From Chondrosia reniformis (Eukaryota > Porifera > Demospongiae > Chondrillida > Chondrillidae): 64,000 nucleotides of DNA. How positions within the stretch are numbered: position 1 is the stretch's first letter; every line of letters starts with the position of its first letter. The stretch covers positions 1,180,501 through 1,244,500 of the forward strand of contig OX359196.1 in NCBI GenBank assembly GCA_947172415.1. Reading direction: 5' to 3'. Shown piece by piece: positions 56,577-64,000 of this stretch. The translations under genes and the position numbers were made by a program. The notes under the pieces were generated by a model that was not told the origin of the DNA, did not search any database, and saw only the letters and a program-made list of their open reading frames with translations.

Positions 56577-59500
56577 GCATTTTACATTGGTTTGTGAGCT
56601 TTTTTGGTGTGTTATATATATAGTTATAGTTGTTAGGCTTTGCGTATATGCAATTATGTGCGATTGTATGTATTTTAGTATTTTATATGCGTTAAGAAAA
56701 GACATTCAGCAAGATTGACAGTTTTTGTTGCATTTGCATGATCAGCAAGATTGGCAAGATTGGCATTTTGGCAAGATTGGCATTTTTGTTGCATTTTATC
56801 AGCAAGATGACATTTTAGCAAGATTGGCATTTTTGTTGCATTTGATCAGCAAGATGACATTTTAGCAAGATTGGCTTTTACATTTTAAGAAAATATGGCC
56901 GACTAATGGTCACTTAATTTCATTTTCTGAATTTAAAAATTCTTAGTTTAATGTAATATCAACAGCAAATGTAAAAATTGCAACTTAAATGAAGAAATTT
57001 AACTTAGCAACTTAACTGCAGATGGATGCCACTGCAGATGGATGCCACTGTTCAAATTCAGAGTAAGGAAAATTTGTGATTTAACTTCAGAAAGAAATTT
57101 AAACTTTTTGGACTTCAAAATATTTATATCACCAAGCAACCAGATCTTCGCCTTTTGAAGGTTTGTCATGTTTATGTGTATATACATTATTCAGTTGTAT
57201 TAAATTATTTTTCTACATTCTACAGGCTCTGTAATCTTTGACATGACAACTTTTCGGACTCCATTTTCTTCGACTTAATTTCAACCGGATGTCCAAGTTT
57301 CTGTGGAGTTGCAACTTTGAACTGGCTGCCCTGTTCCACTTTTGACTTGCCACTGAGCTGGCAGTCCCTGGTCTGTTTTTTGACATAAGCTTGTTACTGT
57401 TATTATCCTGTTTTTTTCAACTTGTTACTTTTGAGCTGTTGTGTTTTAAAAGACTTGCCACTTTGAGCTGGCTATCGATTATATAGTTTACTCTGGGCAT
57501 ATGAAATTGGCCTTGTGCATTGCAACAGTTAATTTGCTCAGACGTTGGCATTTGGCATTAATACACTTGGCAACTTGCATTTATATTAGTCAACAAAATT
57601 GGCATTTTTGCATTTTATTTTCATCAAGAGATTGGCATTTTTGCATTCTTTTCTAGCAATTCATCAAGATTAGTATTTTGCTTTTAAGAGGAGAACATTG
57701 ACTTCATAAGAATGGTCATTTAATTTCTTTGAATTTAAAATAACTGCTACCTTATTCATATATGCAACTTAATGCCAGTAGCAAAATTGCAAAAAATTAA
57801 CAACAAAACTCAACTCTTAACTGAATACATCAAAGGAAGAAAACAGACATTGAAAATGTTCTATTTCATCTTTTTAAATTTAATTTAACATTATTCAGAT
57901 ACTTCAACTTTACGCCAGTAGCAAGAGTAAAAATTGCAAAAACTCAACAACAACTTAACTCCCAACCGAAAACGCCAAAAGAAGAAAACATGTGACATTG
58001 AAAATGTTCCATATTACAACATTATTCAGATACTTCAACTTAATAGCAGTAGCAAGAGTAATAAAAATTGCAAAAACAGAAAATTATCTCAACTCTTTTT
58101 GACTGAAATCGCCAAAGAAGATAACATGGATATCTTTGAATGGTCACTTAATTTCATCTTCTGAATTTAAAATGACTTCATTTACTTCATACAACGTAAT
58201 GCCAGAAAAAATTGCAAAAAACTGAAAACAATTTTCTCAACTGTAAAAATAGTTGCGTCCATGGAGTTTTAACATTGGATTAAAGTAAATTCAGAACCAA
58301 GAAATAATTTCAGAACAGAAAGATAACACCAAGCAATCTGATTTTAATCTTTTGAAGGTTTGACATGTTTATATATGTACATTATTCGGTTGTTTCATAT
58401 TTTTCTACATTCCACAGGCTGTGCAAACTTTATGCCAATCATTTGGACTCCTTCTTCTACTTGGACTTAATTTTACCTGGATGTCTCAATTGTTTTTGTG
58501 GATTTGAAACTTTCAGCTGATAGTCCCAAATTACAGCTTTTGAACGTAAAACGACATTCTTCATATTTTATACTTCATGTAAATTCCAGTATATAGCAAG
58601 AGTAAAATTCCTGGAAACACTGGATATTGTTTTTTTGAAGGTTTGCCATGTTAATTTACATGTATTCTGTTGTATTATATATCATTTTCCTATATTCTAC
58701 ATGCAGGTTTTACATTTGCATGGACTACTCATTTCAGTTCTACTCATTTCAGTTCTGGACTGTACTTTCTGAATCTATACTTTTGACTCGTCATTTGTGT
58801 TGGATGTCTCTGGTCTATATTTGGAACTATGCATGAGCTAGATTGCCCTGGTCTATATGGATTTACAACTGAGTTGGCAGTCCCTGGTCACTTTGTGCTG
58901 GTTGTCTGGTGTATATTTTGTCTAATTTTGTCATTTGAGCTGACTGTCCTGTCCTGTATATTTATAACTGTCCATTTTGAGTTGCTGGTCAGTCCAATTT
59001 TGACCTTGCCTATCCCAAGTCTATTTTAGTTATAGAGCTCTTTAGCAGCTATTGCATGGCCTGATTTGACTTGCCATTTGAGCTTGCTATTATCTCTGGC
59101 TTTTAATGTTCACCTATAGCTTATAGGATTCATTGTCCTCGTGATTGTCCTCATAGCTAGAGCCATCTTTACAAAGTATTTTGTCACTTTGATCCGACTG
59201 CAGCTGTCTCTTGTTTATACTAGTCATTTTGAACTAGCTGTCAGCTGTTCCATGCAGGCTTAAACTAGCTAGCTGTCCCTGGTTTGCTTTGAGTTTTATT
59301 TGAGCCGAGTGTATACCTGACTGGAAATTTGACTTCATTCGAGCCATATAAAGAATTACTTTTGAACTGCTGGTGTGGTTATTGTATAGTATTCATAGTG
59401 TATTATTAAGACTGTGTACACCTTTGTACAACGAATGTTTTGTTTTCATGCATGTTGATATATATCCATATTTTACTTGTAATGTACATGCTTCTATATA

Positions 59501-59580
59501 TACTGATTGTATGATATATTTGTGTTAGCCATATTTTACTTGCTTCTGTACCATTGTTTAGTATGATATCCCTTTCATTC
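56577..59580 (+). ncRNA. Long region of layered degenerate repeats, possible spliced non-coding transcript
   Basis: No long open frame. 56700-56880 repeats AGCAAGATTGGCATTTTTG; 57540-57670 repeats related TTGGCATT words. A block with CTTTTGAAGGTTTG, CATGTTTAT and TTTTTCTACATTCTACAGG recurs at about 57150, 58350 and 58630; each looks like a polypyrimidine tract and splice acceptor. After each, sequence is built from TTTTGAGCTGGCTGTCCCTG-like words in degenerate tandem (57310-57470, 58500-58540, 58780-59390). A spliced non-coding RNA is the simplest reading, but only transcript data could show it. Confidence 0.3.
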
Positions 59581-59900
59581 TACAGTGGTCCCTATCTCAC
59601 ACGAAGGCAGGTCTGATTTGAGGTAAAGTGACGCACTGTTCTCTGGTGCTACGCCGGTGTGTCATGATTCTCAATGAAGAAGGTTTGAGGTCCGCCAGGG
59701 TCGGGTCATTGTACACGTAGCATTTGTACCTTGATCTAGTAACTGGTCACAGGGCGGCTAGGTACGCCGAGCCGTTCCCGCGCATCTTCCTCCCCTCCTA
59801 GCTGGGAACGTGGAGCACTACTGGATGGAGTGGGGGGCACGATGTACTCCCACCTCCGCGTGGTGTGCCCCGGAATCGACTTTTCCATGGTAAAGTTGAT
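59581..59900 (+). other. Second GC-rich block after a splice-acceptor-like site
   Basis: TTTCATTCTACAG at 59574-59586 precedes a GC/CpG-rich stretch (GACGCACTGTTCTCTGGTG, GGTACGCCGAGCCGTTCCCG) ending near CCATGGTAAAG. Composition matches the block at 55985-56310, and together they bracket the repeat locus. No recognisable protein in any frame. Confidence 0.35.
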
Positions 59901-61212
59901 ACAAAGAGGAGTACACAGTAATACATTACTCTCAATTCTCAAAGTGAGTTCAGATCCAGAGTTGTTAATTTTTACTAATCCTTGTATTTTTGTAAGCATT
60001 TTTATTTTCTCTCTCTCTCTCTCTCTACAGTTTATAAAAAGTCCCTACTTAAAAGTTTGCAGTGCAATTGAAACTCTCTGAACAGCTGTTAAACTATTTA
60101 GATAAAGTGGAGAGATGGCAGTATGACAAGCACTCTCTTTTTTACAATGTAGTAAGTTGGCAAAGAAATCATCTGCACAACAGACAATGTTAGGCCTATT
60201 TTAGTCATAATTTAGATATGTGGCATTCTCCAGATACTATAGCTATAGCCTGCTGGATATCTAGACTTTTGTCTTCATAGCTTTAGAGGAATTATAACCT
60301 CGCGCGTTTGGGACATTTTAAACACTATTTGAGCCTTCAGGACAGTCTACTGACTTGCAGCCAATTGACTTGAGCTAGCTGTCCCTATATGGGCTTGTTA
60401 TTCCATGCATGTATTAATAACTTTGAAAGCTTAGTCATTATAGACCTGGAATTACCATTTTTAATACCGTTATATGTATGAATGTAAAGTTTATTTTTTT
60501 TTTCTGTGCAGATCTAGATTGATTTTAATTTGATGAATATGGATTGAAAATGCTGTATGCACAGAACTTCCAAGTTATAAACAGTGACTGACAATTTGAC
60601 TTGACATTAATTTTGAATATATAAACTTTCTATTTTAATTTTATGTCAAAAAGCTGTATTGTTTTATTTTACGTCAAAAAGCTGTCTTGTGTATCTGCTA
60701 TTTTATGCGTCTTAAGTATAAGTCTGAGTATCATCACAGTCACAATGTATATATCATCACAGTCACAATATATATATCATCACAGTCACAATGTATATTA
60801 TGTATTATAATTTTATTGGGTTACAGAATAGCTTGTGAAAAAAACTATTTTTTAATAATAACTTAGTCAACTTAGTCAACTTAGTCATGGTATGTTCTCA
60901 AAACATTCATGGGAATTCCTAACTGGGTGTGGGTGGGGAGATTATAACATCATAGTTACACATGATACTAGACTATTCAGTTTTTCACTCTTCGTAAGAC
61001 CAGACAATTGCTATTATATGACTTGTCAGATACTGTATATCAAACTAGTACAGTATAGTATTTGTTAGAATATTTGTAAAGTGTTTGTGTTTATTCAACT
61101 ATTCCATCTGCTAGTGTTGCTAAAAATTAATATCTCTCAGGTGACATCTCAGTTTTAACACAGTATTCACTTGCCATTACTAGACCTAGCATTTTAAATA
61201 TCCAGCCCCTAG
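59901..61212. other. Intergenic with simple repeats
   Basis: (CT)n followed by ACAG at about 60009-60030; another TTTGAGCC...GCTGTCCCT word cluster at 60330-60390; ATCATCACAGTCACAAT three times at 60732-60800; ACTTAGTCA three times at 60870. No exon of the fucosyltransferase was recognised here. Confidence 0.45.
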
Positions 61213-61701
61213 TTGATGGAACACGTACATGTAGATTCTTATGGGAAATGCCTAAAGAATTCATTTCGTGAGAATGACTGTCGAGAACACGTGTCTCAGT
61301 ATGCAAATGGTGTCAAATTGGAAAGACAGTATCGCATGTTCCTGCAGTTGGAGAACACCATTACACCAGATTACATCACTGAGAAGTCGACAATGGCCTA
61401 TGAATCAGGTGCTATTCCCATATATTGGGGACCAGCTGAAACCTACAACTGGTTGCCCGGCAACCACACTATTATAGACCCCCAGAACTACAGAGGGCCA
61501 CTCGATCTGGCTCAGTATCTTAAGAGGGTGGACGCACAAGATGAATATTTCATATATCACACGAGTAACTTTGACTGGGAAAAAACAAGAGAGCATCAGA
61601 GTAAGTTAAGTCCGGTGAATCTATCCTCAGAATATTTTCCTAAGCAATATTTATGTGCATTATGCAAGGTGGCACATGAAAAGATGCGGACAAAGTTATA
61701 A
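61213..61701 (+). CDS. GT10 alpha-1,3-fucosyltransferase, C-terminal exon (partial)
   Basis: Open stretch of about 162 codons after an acceptor-like CCCCTAG. Contains VDSYGKCLKN, LQLENTITPDYITEKSTMA, GAIPIYWGPAE, WLPGNHTIID and LAQYLKRVDAQDEY, the GDP-fucose-binding half of family 10 glycosyltransferases; the NWLPGN and LxxYL region resembles the FUT10/FUT11 branch. It ends CALCKVAHEKMRTKL at TAA/61701. The N-terminal half and the membrane anchor were not found in the preceding 10 kb. Either the introns are long, exons are short and diverged, or the copy is an orphan fragment. Golgi or ER luminal if functional. Confidence 0.75.
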   Translation: MMEHVHVDSYGKCLKNSFRENDCREHVSQYANGVKLERQYRMFLQLENTITPDYITEKSTMAYESGAIPIYWGPAETYNWLPGNHTIIDPQNYRGPLDLAQYLKRVDAQDEYFIYHTSNFDWEKTREHQSKLSPVNLSSEYFPKQYLCALCKVAHEKMRTKL

Positions 61702-63368
61702 ACAATAATGCATTTGTATATACTCCAATGATCTTCTTAACAGATGATCTGATTTTGTCATACAGTACAATATATATGTTATTGGTTAATATAAGTCATT
61801 GTTTGTGACTTATATGTATAATATAGAAGGTAACTTAAGGATTGATTTTCTACTTTCGTGGCTCATTGATTCTTTGTTTATGGTTATTGCTCAATCAATT
61901 TTTGTGAATACAAAATGGCCGTTGCTACTGAAGCTCAATTGCGGAGCTTTGCCGTTGTACATGCCCTAAGGTACACCTGATTGGTAGGTTATATTGTTTA
62001 GAAAATCAGATTTTATAGCCACTTTAGATGAAATATATAATGTTTGTTTTTGTTAGACTGTTCAAATGTTTGTTGCACTTTAGGTACAAACTAACATATA
62101 TTTACATGGCTTGTGCAGCCTATACTTTATTTGCTGTATATTGCTCTATTTACAGAAGAATTGTCATGGAAATTGAATATCAGTTACCTAGCAACATGTC
62201 CAGTTAAGTAAAAAGAAAGGGTAAGTGGTAGGGAATCATTAAAGTATTGGCTTAACCCATTCAGGTGGGAAAATATAGTTAAGAAAGTATTTACATGGAA
62301 TCAATAGAGAGTATAACAACTGTTAAGGACCTGGAGTATATTCTTCCAGTGGGGCTACCATATATAGCATGTCTACCAGTCCCCTAGTAGTAACTCCTAG
62401 CTAACGTAGTTCAGTTGGGCGAGGTGTGTTGTACAGGCTTACCTGGTTCTCTGTATCAAATAGATCAGTTTGTCTCACTATATATGAAGCTGTGAAACTG
62501 TACAATCCCTTTGAGCAAGATTATTAAAGGTAATTGGTTTTGATATTAGTTGTTAAGTAAACTGTAAAACTGTTCAAACATTTTCTTGTTTCTGTAGCTA
62601 CTTATATGATTTTGTCCAACTGGTATGCCTGATTTAGGGTCCATTCCAGCCCCTAGTAGCTATGGCTACACTCATTTAGGGGAGTAGTTACAGTAATGGT
62701 CCATCTGAGGTGTAAGTGTAGCAATTATAACTTGTCTAAATGTGCTTACATTGTACATCTTGTTTCTGTATAGCCTACCAGTATTTCCTATTGTTTTATG
62801 TAGATACATCTCCATAACAACCAGGTACAGTTCCCTGGCAACCATTCAATAATAATCGTTCATGTGGCTGTCACTTGTAGAAACAACTTCACCCATGTAT
62901 AATACAAACAGTTTCTTCACCTAGTCAGCTGATCCCAAATGAGATCATGCAGTTTCTTTAAAGTCATTATCAATTGATGTACATGATAGAAACATTATTT
63001 TTTATGTAAAGGTGATATAATGTGTGTATTTTATGTGCATGACCTTTTAACAGGACCTAGCAATGTGTGACTGCTATAGGTAGAGAATAAATTATCAGTG
63101 ACACTTCTTTGTCCAACTGTGTCACTGTAACAGCACATGACATGTTTTGGCAGGATTTGTGTCTGAGCATGCACTAATTAAATAACTTCTTTGGGGACTA
63201 TAATGCCTTCTTGTTTCAAGTCTAGAAAAAGTTAACATTTATAATCCCTTAAACTATTAGAAATTACAAAAACAACATAAAATGGATAACAATAGTCCTA
63301 TAAATAGATACTACAATGCAGTGGATATTATATATAGTAACCATATCAGGACATTTTAAGTGTATATA
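61702..63368. other. Intergenic, no gene seen
   Basis: AT-rich with no open frame or RNA gene that I can support. It contains the 3' flank of the fucosyltransferase exon and the downstream side of the minus-strand death-domain gene. Confidence 0.5.
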
Positions 63369-63374
63369 TTTATT
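63369..63374 (-). terminator. Polyadenylation signal of the death-domain gene
   Basis: AATAAA on the minus strand, 22 bp beyond the TAA stop at 63397-63399. Canonical and well placed. Confidence 0.6.
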
Positions 63375-63396
63375 TGTATATAAAAATATCAAGGTG

Positions 63397-63710
63397 TTAC
63401 AATTCTACATGAGATTTACACAATTCCGAATGTTGTAGTAGATAGTTTGCCATTTTAGGAGACCTTATGGCAATGGCTTTAGCCAGAGTACCCATCGTGT
63501 GGGGATCTCTCCCATTTCCTCTCAACCAGTAGCGAATGGCTTCATTGAGCAGCATCTTAGGGTTACTGTACTGCATTTCAAGATGTTTCAGCTCTTCACT
63601 GGGTACCTCCAGTGATGTCCCTATCATGTGCCAGTCCTCAGCAACCTTAGGAATAGCAGTCTCTGTCAGTACACGCATCAGCTTCGTATTTGTGTCATCC
63701 ACCAGGACGC
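63397..63710 (-). CDS. Death-domain protein, last exon
   Basis: The minus-strand exon begins after GTCTACAG and gives 104 codons ending HVEL-TAA. Helical death-domain pattern: KVAEDWHMIGTSLEVPSEEL, then HLEMQY, NEAIRYWLRG and MGTLAKAI; the W in AEDW and the W in RYWL sit at core positions of the fold. Death domains mediate homotypic assembly in apoptosis and immune signalling. The rest of the protein lies beyond the right edge of the window, so its class (receptor, adaptor or kinase) is unknown. Confidence 0.85.
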
Positions 63711-63934
63711 CTGTAGACGGCAGTTGGTAATAAAGGTTTATCAAAAAACAAGAGCATTCTTAAAATTACAATATTGATAATAGTAAATAGTTTGGTGGGT
63801 ATATTATAGAGTGGACATATTGATTGCAAATGAATAGGTATACCATATGTGAATATAGATGAATACAATTAATTACAATTATGAATACAATTATCTCTGC
63901 AATTGCCCTGGACATACGTACACATGTAGTATAT

Positions 63935-64000
63935 ATTAAAAGAGTCATATTAAAAGAGTCATATATGGAAGAGTCGTATATGGAAGAGTCATATATGGAA
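63935..64000. repeat. Short tandem repeat at window edge
   Basis: ATTAAAAGAGTCATATTAAAAG then AGAGTCRTATATGGA units (15 bp, three or more), running out of the window. Confidence 0.7.

Noticed and set aside
59736..60081. Opposing 83-87-codon frames in the GC-rich block
   Set aside because: High GC content lowers stop frequency; no motif on either strand.
1..64000. CRISPR arrays and bacterial operons
   Set aside because: The tandem repeats here have no spacer pattern of that kind, and genes are spliced; the DNA is eukaryotic nuclear.

Overview
The window is eukaryotic: AT-rich, with GT/AG-spliced genes, short introns and many interspersed repeats. The gene set (a TBK1/IKK-epsilon kinase, a death-domain exon, a THAP zinc finger, fibrinogen-like genes, an ankyrin exon array, a rhodopsin-type GPCR) fits an early-branching animal. 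I infer a demosponge of the Amphimedon type. This is inference, not a database match.

Layout. 1-9.0 kb (+): the 3' part of an ankyrin gene built from five near-identical 204-bp phase-0 exons inside a tandem duplication. Its introns have taken up mobile DNA, including a 620-bp piggyBac-like MITE and a 1,888-bp TTAA-flanked element. The larger element carries a P2X7-tail-like gene and a THAP gene. 9.5-19.3 kb (-): a complete 21-exon TBK1/IKBKE-like kinase (761 aa by my splice model). 20.7-22.3 kb (+): intronless NAE1, the NEDD8 E1 regulatory subunit. 22.4-31.1 kb: two degenerate minus-strand fibrinogen-like genes around a dense repeat field. 28.3-38.0 kb (+): four tandem copies of a proline-rich two-TM protein with PPxY motifs and a conserved promoter; one copy is broken by an inserted repeat. 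39.9-40.9 kb (+): an intronless GPCR. 41.4-43.4 kb (-): CIAO2B. 43.8-47.4 kb (+): a methionine-R-sulfoxide reductase (MsrB), head-to-head with CIAO2B. 48.0-51.0 kb (+): a tandem MsrB duplicate with the same five-exon structure but no catalytic cysteine. 51.2-53.9 kb: a LINE fragment and a decayed cadherin/Ig receptor pseudogene. 55.7-59.9 kb: a long non-coding locus of layered degenerate repeats between two GC-rich blocks. 61.2-61.7 kb (+): a GT10 fucosyltransferase C-terminal exon. 63.4-63.7 kb (-): a death-domain last exon.

How genes relate. TBK1 and a death-domain protein suggest innate immune or cell-death signalling, and ankyrin repeats often act in the same pathways, but no direct link is visible. 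NAE1 and CIAO2B are housekeeping factors (neddylation; cytosolic Fe-S delivery). The clearest evolutionary signals are tandem duplications: the ankyrin exons, the two-TM family and the MsrB pair. The duplicated copies serve as empty-site references that date and define several transposon insertions. Splice models were made by eye and need transcript support.
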